Origin: an uncultured Clostridia bacterium | Lineage (GTDB): Bacteria; Bacillota; Clostridia; Lutisporales; Lutisporaceae | Direction of reading: 5' to 3' | Length of the DNA stretch: 33,911 nucleotides | NCBI GenBank assembly: GCA_937930535.1 | Contig: CALGKJ010000031.1 | Location: 1 to 33,911, forward strand | In this document: positions 15,911 to 24,010 of the stretch, one piece after another | Layout: each line of letters starts with the position of its first letter | Numbering within the stretch: the stretch's first letter is position 1 | Notes under the pieces: model-generated | Database searches by the model: none | What the model was told of the DNA's origin: nothing | What the model saw: only the letters and a program-made list of their open reading frames with translations | Made by a program: the position numbers and the translations under genes

Positions 15911-16459
15911 TTATCTATCATAATCCTCATTAATAATAGCCAATACCTGATGATCCTCCCATTTGCCGTTTATTTCTACATTTTTTCTTGCTATGCCCTC
16001 TTTTACAAAGCCTGCTTTTTCTAATACTCTGATGGAGCCTATATTGTGGGGCATAACTCCTGCTTCTATGCGGTGAAGCTTCAGCTCCTTGAAGCCGTAT
16101 TCTACTATAAGCTTTATTGCTTCTGACATGTAGCCCTTACCATTGTGCTCCTTGTCCAGATAGTAGCCTACAAAGCAGCTTTGCATCGCCCATCTTAGTA
16201 TTTCCGCCAAGGTAATGTTTCCTATCAGCATATCATTTTCTATCAGAAAAATACCAAAGGAGTATCTTAAACCTTGTTTGGTTTTTTCTATTGAGGTTTT
16301 TATAGCCGTAAGGTGGTTATCAAGCGTATAAAAATCATCGTCCTTTTTGGGACTATAGTCTTTAAAAAACTCTCTGTTTTTAACATGCAGCTTTAGCATT
16401 GCCTCTGCGTCTGATTCCTCCAGCAGTCTGAGATATATTTTTTCCCCTGTAAGCTTCAT
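15911..16459 (-). CDS. GNAT acetyltransferase (RimJ/RimL-like)
   Basis: The 182-residue protein starts MKLTGEKIYLRLLEESDAEAML, typical of the RimJ/RimL group, and carries the acetyl-CoA loop region VGYYLDKEHNGKGYMSEAI. The C-terminal HRIEAGVMPHNIGSIRVLEKAGFVKEG segment is the conserved end of this fold, and KWEDHQVLAI closes it. It acetylates an amine, perhaps a ribosomal protein N-terminus or an antibiotic. The start follows AAGGGGTTGATAGT. It is flanked upstream by a strong terminator (16531-16570), so it is probably transcribed alone. Confidence 0.88.
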   Translation of the reverse strand: MKLTGEKIYLRLLEESDAEAMLKLHVKNREFFKDYSPKKDDDFYTLDNHLTAIKTSIEKTKQGLRYSFGIFLIENDMLIGNITLAEILRWAMQSCFVGYYLDKEHNGKGYMSEAIKLIVEYGFKELKLHRIEAGVMPHNIGSIRVLEKAGFVKEGIARKNVEINGKWEDHQVLAIINEDYDR

Positions 16460-16530
16460 ACTATCAACCCCTTCGATATATGTATTTTTTATATTAAACT
16501 ATATATATCTTATCACATTTTACCATATAA

Positions 16531-16570
16531 AAAGGTGAACTAATACCCTTTGAAATATTAGTTCACCTTT
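16531..16570 (-). terminator. Hairpin with T-run upstream of the acetyltransferase
   Basis: AAAGGTGAACTAATA (16531-16545) pairs perfectly with TATTAGTTCACCTTT (16556-16570), 15 bp with a 10-nt loop. On the minus strand the stem ends in TTTTTAT. It would stop read-through from the gene at 16716, or act as an attenuator in the acetyltransferase leader about 70 nt before its start. Confidence 0.7.
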
Positions 16571-16648
16571 GGAAATATTTTAGCTTACTTGAGATATCAT
16601 TGTAACAATGACTGATGTATACAAGTATAAATTTTAGGCACAAAAAGG

Positions 16649-16688
16649 GCTGTACTCTGAATAACTTAAAAGTTATTCAAAGACAACC
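16649..16688 (-). terminator. Terminator of the 16716 gene
   Basis: On the minus strand GGTTGTCTTTGAATAACTT pairs with AAGTTATTCAGAGTACAGCC (long imperfect stem) and is followed by CTTTTTG. It lies 28 nt after the stop codon of the hypothetical gene. Confidence 0.7.
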
Positions 16689-16715
16689 TCATTTACTGAT
16701 ATACTAAGCCATCTA

Positions 16716-17021
16716 CTAACTATAGTTTTCCTCAAACCATTCGGTGATCTCGTTTATTCCATCCTCGTCTTCCTCATTTTGCAATACAAAGCTTCTGATA
16801 GCTCCATCCAATAGGCTTATATCTACGGCGATTTCCCCTTCGTCTTGTCCTACTATTATTGTTCCTGTTTTGTTGGGATTATCCTTTGCTTTAAAGGACA
16901 TGCCTCTGGTGTTAAAGTTTCCGCCTACAGATCTTATATCATCAAATTCCACCAAATCGTTTACTTGTTCTTCTATGCTTTCCAGTACTGCTTCAAAATC
17001 TACAGGCTCAAAGTTATTCAT
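16716..17021 (-). CDS. Small acidic hypothetical protein (101 aa)
   Basis: The ATG at 17021 (MNNFEPVDFEAVLES) has AAGGAG about 10 nt before it; the in-frame TTG at 17027 is too close to that site. The protein is acidic, without signal or membrane segments: EDEDGINEITEWFEENYS at the end and VGQDEGEIAVDISLLDGAIRSF in the middle. It is predicted cytoplasmic. I do not recognise a family. It is transcribed alone and followed by a terminator. About 200 bp upstream, a family 1 repeat is oriented toward it. Confidence 0.65.
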   Translation of the reverse strand: MNNFEPVDFEAVLESIEEQVNDLVEFDDIRSVGGNFNTRGMSFKAKDNPNKTGTIIVGQDEGEIAVDISLLDGAIRSFVLQNEEDEDGINEITEWFEENYS

Positions 17022-17154
17022 GTGCAAACACTCCTTTTATGAGATTTTATCAGTTCTAAAAGTTTATCCAATGTTTAAGTCTATTATTCAGATTTAGCAC
17101 AGCAAGACATAACAGCAGATTTATATAGTATTTTTTTCAGTGAATGATGGATAC

Positions 17155-17197
17155 TATAGAGAAACAACTTCAAAATTGTATTTTTCCAGTTGTTTCT
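17155..17197 (-). repeat. Small hairpin repeat, full copy
   Basis: The first 23 nt match 15888-15910. AGAAACAACT (17160-17169) pairs with AGTTGTTTCT (17188-17197) around a 18-nt loop. No gene directly precedes it, so it may be a relic of a small mobile repeat and not a terminator in use. Confidence 0.55.
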
Positions 17198-17225
17198 TAC
17201 AAAAGATTAGCAGCTCTTAACAAAA

Positions 17226-17320
17226 GGTATTTTTAGCTTAAAACTTAGTCTATTCCAAGCTAAAAAACTAGAATGGAAGCAATAGCTACTCATGAATAAG
17301 TTAAGTTTTATGGTTGCTTC
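17226..17320 (-). repeat. Dispersed structured repeat, family 1, copy C
   Basis: Read on the minus strand it starts GGAAGCAACCATAAAACTTA and ends with AAGCTAAAAATACC. Hairpin 1 is GGAAGCAA/TTGCTTCC; hairpin 2 is TTTTTAGCTT/AAGCTAAAAA. Loop sequences TAAAACTTA and TAAGTTTTA are complementary. It lies just before the plus-strand gene at 17367 but points away from it. Confidence 0.8.
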
Positions 17321-17366
17321 CATATATAATACTGTATCAAATAATAAAATATCAGGAGGTTCAAAA

Positions 17367-17558
17367 ATGGAAAAAAGAAATGGAAAGCAAAGCGTTCAGG
17401 ATGTATATAACAGATTAATAAACTGCATGGAAATACTTAATGAAGCAGTCGGCTCAGTAGAGAAATTTGAAAACAAACAGCATATAGAGCATACTCTAGG
17501 TGCTGTTGATCATGCTATAGAGATGGCTAATCACGCATTAGCAAATTACAAGGATTAA
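17367..17558 (+). CDS. Small hypothetical protein (63 aa)
   Basis: The ATG at 17367 follows a strong ribosome site (AGGAGGTTCAAAA). The product, MEKRNGKQSVQDVYNRLINC and onward, is probably all helical (VYNRLINCMEILNEAVGSVEKF and HIEHTLGAVDHAIEMANHAL) and has no signal peptide. Such short amphipathic helical proteins are common in spore-formers, but I cannot assign a family. It is alone on the plus strand, between two convergent or divergent minus units, with a terminator 13 nt after its stop. Confidence 0.75.
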   Translation: MEKRNGKQSVQDVYNRLINCMEILNEAVGSVEKFENKQHIEHTLGAVDHAIEMANHALANYKD

Positions 17559-17571
17559 TCCGGCTTATATT

Positions 17572-17610
17572 AAAAATGGATGAGGCTTTTCCTTAGCTTC
17601 ATCCATTTTT
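17572..17610 (+). terminator. Bidirectional terminator
   Basis: AAAAATGGATGA (17572-17583) pairs with TCATCCATTTTT (17599-17610). T-runs are present on both strands, so it can end both the 63-aa gene (plus) and the oxidoreductase operon (minus, stop at 17627). Confidence 0.85.
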
Positions 17611-17626
17611 ATATACAGCAATATGC

Positions 17627-20600
17627 TTATTTTATGATCCCCTGCTTCTTTAACCTTTCTGTCAGATCATTAACAAGGTGATTGGTATTTGTTTTGCTTA
17701 TAAACAATTCCCCATCTCCTGCCGGCTTTAGGACAGCACAGCCGCTTTCAGTGGCAAAGCCTTCCTCATATAGTACGGGACTTCCGCCTATTGGCCAGAA
17801 CAAGCTTGAGCCTATATAGGATACTGCATTTTTGTACAGAGGTATTTCCTTGGATATCTGTACAAATATTTCTTCGGGACTGTTAAAGCTCATTTTCAAG
17901 CCAAAGGCTGTGCACAGCTTCATCAGTATATCCCAGTTCTCTATGCCGGATATTGGCGCAATAGCTTTTCTAAGCTGCTGTATCCTTCTTTCGGTGCTTG
18001 TTATAGTACCTCGGGATTCCGCAAAGCCTATGGCTGGCAGTACTACGTCAGCCTGCTCTGCGGTTTTGGTCAGGTGAGTGTCCTGCACCATCAGAAAGTC
18101 CAGCTTGTCAAGGTCAATACCTTCAACATCCTCGCCAAATATAAGCATTCCCTTTACTGCTCCAGACTCGATGGCCTCAAGCAGCTCACTGCTTTCTGTG
18201 CTTACGCCCATATCAACAAGTCCCTGACTGTTGCTGTTTGATTTTAGCTGTATTATGCCGCTTCTTGGCTTCCCAATATGCCCTGATATGACAGCCATAT
18301 TTGCAAGCATACTAACAGCATGAGCCGATAGGTTGTTTTGTGCAAATACTATCATAGCCTTTTTGGATTTTGTATACAGCTCTGCTATTTCTGCCGCTTC
18401 TCTGCTGACTTCCACTTCTGTTAGTGAAGCTTTCAGCTTTTCCAAGCCGGAGACGTTTTTATGAGCAGTACAGTTCATATTTAGCAGATGCTTTGTGATT
18501 TCCTTTAGTATACTGATTTTATCAGTTTTTAAGCTTATATGTGCGTATTTGTCTATGACTGTTTCTCTGGAATTTATTGTTATAAGCTTGGCACCTTTTT
18601 TAATTGCCTGCTTTACCTTCAAGCCCACAATAACATGCTCCTTTAAGATATCCGAGCCTACGAGTATTATGGTGTCTGTTGATTTCAGCTCCTCCAAGGC
18701 ATTGGTAGAGGCATCATAGCCTAATACATCCATTAAGCCTGAATGCATCCCATTTAAACAGTATATTTTGTTTGTTTTTATAGCTTCTGCGGCAAGCTTT
18801 CTGGCAAGGAAAATCTCCTCGTTGGTATAGCTGTCTGATACGCTGACTCCTATACTCTCATTGCCGTATATGGAGGTAAGGCTTTGTATCTTTTTGCCTA
18901 TATATACCAAGGCATCTTCAAAGGAGGCTTCCACCAGTACCCCGCTTCTTCTGATCAAAGGCTTTCTGAGCCTTGTTCCTTTTACTGTAACATCTATGCC
19001 GAATCTTCCTTTAACGCAAAGCAGTGCATCATCAACCCTGTTATCATTTACAGGCATTGAACGCACAAGCATACTTCCCTTTGTCTTAAGGTTTACATTA
19101 CAGCCGATACTGCATAGTGAACATACTGTATGGGTATTGTCCAGCTCCAGAGGAACTGACTTTTCTATATTCAATCTTTCCTGCAAAGCTCCTGTGGGGC
19201 ATACGCTTACGCACTGACCACAGCAGATACAGCCTGTTTCCATCAGAGGTCGGTTAAGAGATGGCTTTACTATGCTGTCAAAGCCACGCTCGGTAAGTCC
19301 CAGAGCTGCTATGCCCATAACCTCGTCGCACATCCTTACACATAAGCCGCAAAGTATGCATTTGTCAGGGTTTCTTAATACATAGGGGTGGTTATCCTCA
19401 AACTCTCTTTTATGCGCCTCTCCTGCTATTCTTTGGGGGTTGACATCATATTGGTTTGCCATAGCAATCAGCTTGCATTCAAAAACATCGTGACAGCCGC
19501 ACTCAAGACATCTTTTTGCTTCCTTTACTGCCGCTTCCTCACTAAGACCAAAATTTATCTCATGAAAATTATCCTTTCTCTCCTCAGCACTTAGATGCTC
19601 TACATGCACCCTTGGCACTCTCGGCTTATCTTTGTAGCTTTCCGCTGTAAGATCCTTGCGTTCAACAAAGTAAGGCTTTTTATGATCCATGTGCTTTCCA
19701 GCCAGATAGCTGCATATGGAGGCGGCGGCTTTTTTGGCATCGCCTATTGCCTTTATTGCTATGCTTGCCCCTTTGTTGATTACATCACCGCCGGCAAATA
19801 TTCCGGAAATACTTGTAGCAAAGGTGTTTTCATCAGCCCTGATTGTACCTCTTCTAGTAAGCTTCAAATCCTCAAGACCATCTATATTGGGGATCTGACC
19901 AATGGCAGAGATTACTGTATCAACCGGCAGTATTTCTTCCTCGCCCTCTATTGGTATTGAAGACCTTCTGCCGCTTTTATCGGGTGCACCGGATTGCATT
20001 TTTTGCAGTCTGATAGCTGCGGCTTTTCCGTCAGCTTCCACTATTTCTATAGGAGCTACAAGAAACTTGAAGATTACTCCTTCTTCTCTGGCTTCCTTTA
20101 TTTCTATTGCCTCGGCAGGCATTTCCTCCTCAGTCCTTCTGTACAGTAGATATACTTCCTTGGCTCCCAGTCTTACTGCTGTACGGCAGGCATCCATAGC
20201 GGTATTTCCGCCTCCCACCACTGCTACTCTGCTTCCTATTTTGATTCTCTCATTAAGAGAGACCTTTTTAAGAAAGCTGGTACTGCCTATAACTCCCTTG
20301 GCTGTTTCACCTGCACAGCCCATTTTGGAGCTTCTCCATGCTCCTATGGCTACATATACAGCATCATATCGGTTTCTGATAAAATCCAGTGTAACATCCT
20401 TGCCGATACGTACATTGTTGATAAGTTTTACACCCATTTTTTCTATTATACTTATTTCCTTATCCAGTATATTTTTCGGAAGTCTGTATTCGGGTATGCC
20501 GTATCTCAGCATTCCCCCCATTTGGGGCATTGCATCGTAGATAGTAACCTTATGCCCCTCTCTGGCAAGAAAATAGGCACAGCTTAGTCCTCCAGGACCT

Positions 20601-21202
20601 CCGCCTATTATGCCGACTTTTTTATTTGTCGGCGGTTTCAGCTCTGGTATAAACACCTCTGGATTTTTTAAGTCCAAGTCTGCTACAAAGCTTTTCAGGG
20701 ATGCAATCGAAACAGGCTCTTCCACAAGCCGTCTTCTGCAAGCATCCTCACAGGGATGGGGGCATATTCTGCCTATGCTTGCGGGCAATGGAAGCTGTTC
20801 CTTGATAAGCTCAAGTGCCGCTCCATATTCCTTATTGGCTATCAGTCCTACATAGCCCTGACAGTCAGTGTGTCCGGGACAGGACAGTACACAGGGGGGA
20901 CGGCAGTCGCCCACGTGATCCGAAAGCAGCAGCTCCAAAGCCAGCTTTCTGGAAGCTCTCACCCTTTCGGTGTTTGTTTTTATTATCATTCCATCAGTTA
21001 TTTCTGTAGCACAGGATCGCAGCAGCTTGGGTATGCCTTCAACCTCCACAATACACAAGCCGCAAGCTCCGTATGCATTCACCCTTTCATCATGACAAAG
21101 TGTAGGAATCTCTATTCCGCTTTCTTCTGCAATTTGAAGTATGGTTTGTCCTGCAAAGCCTGTTACCTCCATGCCATTTATATTTAATCTTAGTTTCGCC
21201 AC
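17627..21202 (-). CDS. NuoG/GltD/formate-dehydrogenase-like fusion subunit of an NAD(P)-linked oxidoreductase
   Basis: The start is the GTG at 21202 (GGAGGG 7 nt upstream), giving 1191 residues. Domains in order: plant-type [2Fe-2S] (CHDERVNAYGACGLC and RSCATE), a NuoG-type Fe-S segment (DHVGDCRPPCVLSCPGHTDC), a GltD/NfnB-like flavin and NADPH module (VGIIGGGPGGLSCAYFLARE, VAVVGGGNTAMDACRTAVRL, YLLYRRTEEEMPA), two [4Fe-4S] sites (CILCGLCVRMC and CICCGQCVSVCPTGA), and a formate-dehydrogenase/NuoG-like region opening with CSLCSIGCNV and LCVKGRFG. At the position of the catalytic Sec/Cys this protein has Met819 followed by a conserved His (GMHSG), and no in-frame TGA is present. Formate dehydrogenase activity is therefore unlikely. 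With NuoE- and NuoF-like partners, the most likely role is electron bifurcation among NADH, NADPH and ferredoxin (compare Bfu/Nfn-type enzymes). Confidence 0.82.
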   Translation of the reverse strand: MAKLRLNINGMEVTGFAGQTILQIAEESGIEIPTLCHDERVNAYGACGLCIVEVEGIPKLLRSCATEITDGMIIKTNTERVRASRKLALELLLSDHVGDCRPPCVLSCPGHTDCQGYVGLIANKEYGAALELIKEQLPLPASIGRICPHPCEDACRRRLVEEPVSIASLKSFVADLDLKNPEVFIPELKPPTNKKVGIIGGGPGGLSCAYFLAREGHKVTIYDAMPQMGGMLRYGIPEYRLPKNILDKEISIIEKMGVKLINNVRIGKDVTLDFIRNRYDAVYVAIGAWRSSKMGCAGETAKGVIGSTSFLKKVSLNERIKIGSRVAVVGGGNTAMDACRTAVRLGAKEVYLLYRRTEEEMPAEAIEIKEAREEGVIFKFLVAPIEIVEADGKAAAIRLQKMQSGAPDKSGRRSSIPIEGEEEILPVDTVISAIGQIPNIDGLEDLKLTRRGTIRADENTFATSISGIFAGGDVINKGASIAIKAIGDAKKAAASICSYLAGKHMDHKKPYFVERKDLTAESYKDKPRVPRVHVEHLSAEERKDNFHEINFGLSEEAAVKEAKRCLECGCHDVFECKLIAMANQYDVNPQRIAGEAHKREFEDNHPYVLRNPDKCILCGLCVRMCDEVMGIAALGLTERGFDSIVKPSLNRPLMETGCICCGQCVSVCPTGALQERLNIEKSVPLELDNTHTVCSLCSIGCNVNLKTKGSMLVRSMPVNDNRVDDALLCVKGRFGIDVTVKGTRLRKPLIRRSGVLVEASFEDALVYIGKKIQSLTSIYGNESIGVSVSDSYTNEEIFLARKLAAEAIKTNKIYCLNGMHSGLMDVLGYDASTNALEELKSTDTIILVGSDILKEHVIVGLKVKQAIKKGAKLITINSRETVIDKYAHISLKTDKISILKEITKHLLNMNCTAHKNVSGLEKLKASLTEVEVSREAAEIAELYTKSKKAMIVFAQNNLSAHAVSMLANMAVISGHIGKPRSGIIQLKSNSNSQGLVDMGVSTESSELLEAIESGAVKGMLIFGEDVEGIDLDKLDFLMVQDTHLTKTAEQADVVLPAIGFAESRGTITSTERRIQQLRKAIAPISGIENWDILMKLCTAFGLKMSFNSPEEIFVQISKEIPLYKNAVSYIGSSLFWPIGGSPVLYEEGFATESGCAVLKPAGDGELFISKTNTNHLVNDLTERLKKQGIIK

Positions 21203-21217
21203 AAATTTTCCCTCCAA

Positions 21218-22963
21218 TCACACTAACACAGCATTGAAATTACATGCTTCAAAGCATTTTCCACATTTTATGCATTTTTCTTTATCTATTGAGTGAACAG
21301 CCTTTCGCTCAGCAGAAATCGCACCTGTGGGACATTTTCTCGAACATAGAGTACAGCCTGTACATGAGTCCTTGCTTATGGTATAAGCTAATAGACTCTT
21401 GCATTGCTTTGCCGTACATTTTTTATCATATATATGCTGTTCATACTCCTTGCGGAAATATCGCAGAGTACTAAGAACAGGGTTGGGAGCAGTCATACCC
21501 AAGCCGCATAAGGAGCTTTCTTTGATTTTGTTTGCCAGTTCCTCTAAAAGCTCTATATCTCCCTCTTTCCCCTCGCCGCCGCATATTCTTTCCAATATTT
21601 CAAGCATCCTTTTTGTGCCTAGTCTGCAATGTATACACTTGCCGCAGGATTCTTTTTGTGTAAAGTCGAGAAAATACCGTGCCATCTCTACCATGCATGT
21701 TGTTTCATCCATTACTACCATACCGCCGGAGCCCATTATTGCGCCTGTCTTGTTTATGGACTCATAGTCAACTATGGTATTTAGCAGCTCCACAGGGATA
21801 CAGCCGCCGGAGGGGCCTCCCATCTGTACCGCCTTAAACTGCTTATCCTTTACTATCCCATCTCCGATATCGAATATAATATCTCTAAGGCTTATGCCCA
21901 TTGGTACTTCTACCAATCCGCCTTTTTTTATCTTGCCTGTCAGTGCAAAAACCTTTGTACCCTTGCTCTTATCTGTGCCTATTTGGGCGTATTCACTTCC
22001 TCCATTATTAATAATCCAAGGTATATTTGCAAAGGTCTCAACGTTATTTATATTTGTAGGCTGCTGCCAGTAGCCTTTTTGGGCTGGAAAAGGAGGCTTA
22101 AGCCTTGGCATTCCTCTCTCTCCTTCCATAGAAGCTATTAATGCCGTCTCCTCTCCGCATACGAAAGCACCAGCCCCCACCTTTATTCTCATATCAAAGC
22201 TAAAGCTTGTCCCTAGTATGTTCCTGCCTAAAAATCCCCTTTGTACTGCTTGTTCAATTGCAATTTTCAGCCTTGCAATAGCAAGAGGGTACTCTGCCCT
22301 CACATATATTACTCCCTCTGATGCGCCAATAGCGTATGCACCTATCATCATCCCTTCAATAATGCTGTGAGGATCACCCTCCAGTACGCTTCGATCCATA
22401 AATGCACCGGGATCCCCTTCGTCAGCGTTGCAAACCATATACTTTGATTCGCTTTGAGATCTGCGTGCCGCATCCCACTTAAACCATGTAGGAAAGCCTG
22501 CCCCCCCTCTGCCCCGCAGGTTTGAAGTCTTTACCTCGTCAATTACCTGCTTTGGGGTCATCTGTCTCAGACATTTTTCTATGGCTTTGTAGCCGCCTTT
22601 TGCTATGTACTGTTCAATATCCTCTGGGTTGATATTACCGCAGTTTCGCAGAACTATACGAGTCTGCTTGCTTAGTATGAGCTTATCCTCTTGGGACATG
22701 CTTATATGCTCCAGCACAGTATTCCGTATCAAGCTGTTTATAATATCAGCGATTAAAGCTTCTGTAACCTTTACATAAGTATGCTTTTCTCCATTGTCTG
22801 CAACAGTTTCCACGATTGGCTCCAGATAACACATTCCGATACAGCCTGTAGATGTCAGATCTATATCCAAGCTATTCTGCTTTATATACTGCTTTGCCGC
22901 CTCATAGACCTTGTTTGCCCCTGCTGCATTGCCACAGCTTCCCTGACCTATAATAAGCTTCAT
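21218..22963 (-). CDS. NuoF/HydB-like NADH-binding flavoprotein subunit
   Basis: The 581-residue subunit has an N-terminal thioredoxin-like [2Fe-2S] domain (GQGSCGNAAGANKVYEA and TGCIGMCYLEP), the FMN/NADH core (RGRGGAGFPTWFKW, NADEGDPGAFMDR, GAGAFVCGEETALIASMEG), the [4Fe-4S] site ESCGKCIHCRLGTKRM, and a C-terminal pair of [4Fe-4S] ferredoxin motifs (CTGCTLCSRKCPTGAI and CIKCGKCFEACN). The extra end domains are those of HydB-type bifurcating enzymes, not of plain complex I NuoF. It binds NADH and FMN and passes electrons between partner clusters. Its ATG overlaps the NuoE stop codon (ATGA), and its TGA stop lies 16 nt before the GTG of the fusion subunit. Confidence 0.92.
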   Translation of the reverse strand: MKLIIGQGSCGNAAGANKVYEAAKQYIKQNSLDIDLTSTGCIGMCYLEPIVETVADNGEKHTYVKVTEALIADIINSLIRNTVLEHISMSQEDKLILSKQTRIVLRNCGNINPEDIEQYIAKGGYKAIEKCLRQMTPKQVIDEVKTSNLRGRGGAGFPTWFKWDAARRSQSESKYMVCNADEGDPGAFMDRSVLEGDPHSIIEGMMIGAYAIGASEGVIYVRAEYPLAIARLKIAIEQAVQRGFLGRNILGTSFSFDMRIKVGAGAFVCGEETALIASMEGERGMPRLKPPFPAQKGYWQQPTNINNVETFANIPWIINNGGSEYAQIGTDKSKGTKVFALTGKIKKGGLVEVPMGISLRDIIFDIGDGIVKDKQFKAVQMGGPSGGCIPVELLNTIVDYESINKTGAIMGSGGMVVMDETTCMVEMARYFLDFTQKESCGKCIHCRLGTKRMLEILERICGGEGKEGDIELLEELANKIKESSLCGLGMTAPNPVLSTLRYFRKEYEQHIYDKKCTAKQCKSLLAYTISKDSCTGCTLCSRKCPTGAISAERKAVHSIDKEKCIKCGKCFEACNFNAVLV

Positions 22964-23475
22964 AAGGTATCCACCTCCTGATCACTGCTTTGTCTTTCCT
23001 TAAGCTCTCTTAGTATTTCCTTTGTTTTTGCAGAAGTCAGCTTTCCAAAGGTTTCTCCGTTTATCATCATTACAGGTGATAAGCTGCAACAGCCGAGACA
23101 TGCCACGTTGTTGAGGGTAAACAGCTTATCCTCTGTTGTTTCTCCTTCACGAATACTAAGCTCCTCACATATTGCTTCCTCAATGAGATTTGCACCGTTA
23201 ACATGACAGGCAGTACCCTTGCACAGCATAATAAGGTATTTACCCACAGGCTTAAGCCTGAACTGGGTATAAAAGGTCGCAACCCCATGTACCTTTGAGG
23301 CTTCAACTCCTATATTTTTTGCAATATACTCTAATGTCTCCATTGAAAGATAGCCGTATAATTCTTGTGCTTCTTGAAGCACACTTATCAAGCTTCCGGG
23401 CTTGTTTTTGTATTTATCAAAAACAGGATCTAATTTGTCAAAAGGTTTACTATTAGCTTCACAACAACAATTCAT
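22960..23475 (-). CDS. NuoE/HydC-like [2Fe-2S] subunit
   Basis: The 171-residue protein starts at the ATG at 23475 (MNCCCEANSKPFDKLDPVF), 7 nt after GGAGGG; the TTG 15 bases further up is part of the ribosome site. It shows the thioredoxin-like NuoE fold with LISVLQEAQELYGYLSMETL, VHGVATFYTQF and the four cluster cysteines in CKGTACHVNGA and NVACLGCCSLSPVMMING. It is the first gene of the three-gene operon and delivers electrons to or from the NuoF-like subunit. The leader contains a family 2 structured repeat. Confidence 0.92.
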   Translation of the reverse strand: MNCCCEANSKPFDKLDPVFDKYKNKPGSLISVLQEAQELYGYLSMETLEYIAKNIGVEASKVHGVATFYTQFRLKPVGKYLIMLCKGTACHVNGANLIEEAICEELSIREGETTEDKLFTLNNVACLGCCSLSPVMMINGETFGKLTSAKTKEILRELKERQSSDQEVDTL

Positions 23476-23503
23476 CTTATTTCCCTCCAAAACTCTTGAG
23501 CTG

Positions 23504-23619
23504 CTATATAGAACACGTTAAAGAAATTACATCAGTCAATGGCTATGTAGGTGTTCTATCAAATATAAATACCGCTTCTTATCTTAGTGAATGTAAAATC
23601 TTTATGGGTATTTATATAG
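23504..23619 (-). repeat. Dispersed structured repeat, family 2, copy E
   Basis: This ~116-bp copy matches 13497-13610. On the minus strand ATATAAATACC pairs with GGTATTTATAT, and ATAGAACAC with GTGTTCTAT, the latter enclosing TACAT/ATGTA. It ends 29 nt before the NuoE-like start codon, so it lies wholly in the operon's 5' leader. Confidence 0.78.
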
Positions 23620-23642
23620 TAACGCAAATGATTCTTTTTGTA

Positions 23643-23651
23643 ATTATATCA
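23643..23651 (-). promoter_or_regulatory. Extended -10 promoter of the oxidoreductase operon
   Basis: On the minus strand TGATATAAT (TGn plus TATAAT) stands upstream of the family 2 repeat. The -35 region is weak. Transcription would start near 23636 and include the repeat in a leader of about 160 nt. Confidence 0.5.
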
Positions 23652-23950
23652 CAATTCTGAATTAAGTGAATATTCGTTATATTTGTGTCAATGATTTTTT
23701 TGAAAAAAGGACAATGAAGAAATAGATTGTCATAGATGTGGCTATATGATATAGAAGTAAATATATGAAGCCGTACGTTGGTATAATAGTTAAAGCAGTA
23801 TTCGGCATGATATATACCTTCTACCCTGCCTATAAGGATAGTTGTGCTCCCACTCCCCCTATTTCTATATCGCCATTATATATGTTAAACCAAGTTACAT
23901 TAAATATAATATTTTACACACAAATGCTTTTAAGTATTAATTTTGTATAG
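23652..23950. other. Intergenic DNA between divergent units
   Basis: The stretch between the oxidoreductase operon and the secreted peptide gene (about 535 bp in total, 23476-24010) holds the family 2 repeat and two promoters described separately. A 61-codon frame at 23765-23950 has no ribosome site and no recognisable protein features. I see nothing else in it. Confidence 0.4.
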
Positions 23951-23979
23951 TTGATATTTATTTACATATATGTTAAAAT
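23951..23979 (+). promoter_or_regulatory. Promoter of the 98-aa secreted protein gene
   Basis: TTGATA (23951-23956), a 17-nt spacer and TAAAAT (23974-23979) lie about 30 nt before the start codon at 24011, in good agreement with a housekeeping promoter. Confidence 0.7.
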
Positions 23980-24010
23980 TACAAATACAAATATTTAAGG
24001 AGGTGAATAT

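Noticed and set aside
18746-18748. Selenocysteine codon in the formate-dehydrogenase-like subunit
   Set aside because: The codon at the active-site position is ATG, and no in-frame TGA occurs in the gene.
23765-23950. 61-codon plus-strand frame
   Set aside because: No ribosome site before its ATG and no protein features; it overlaps AT-rich intergenic DNA just before the promoter at 23951.
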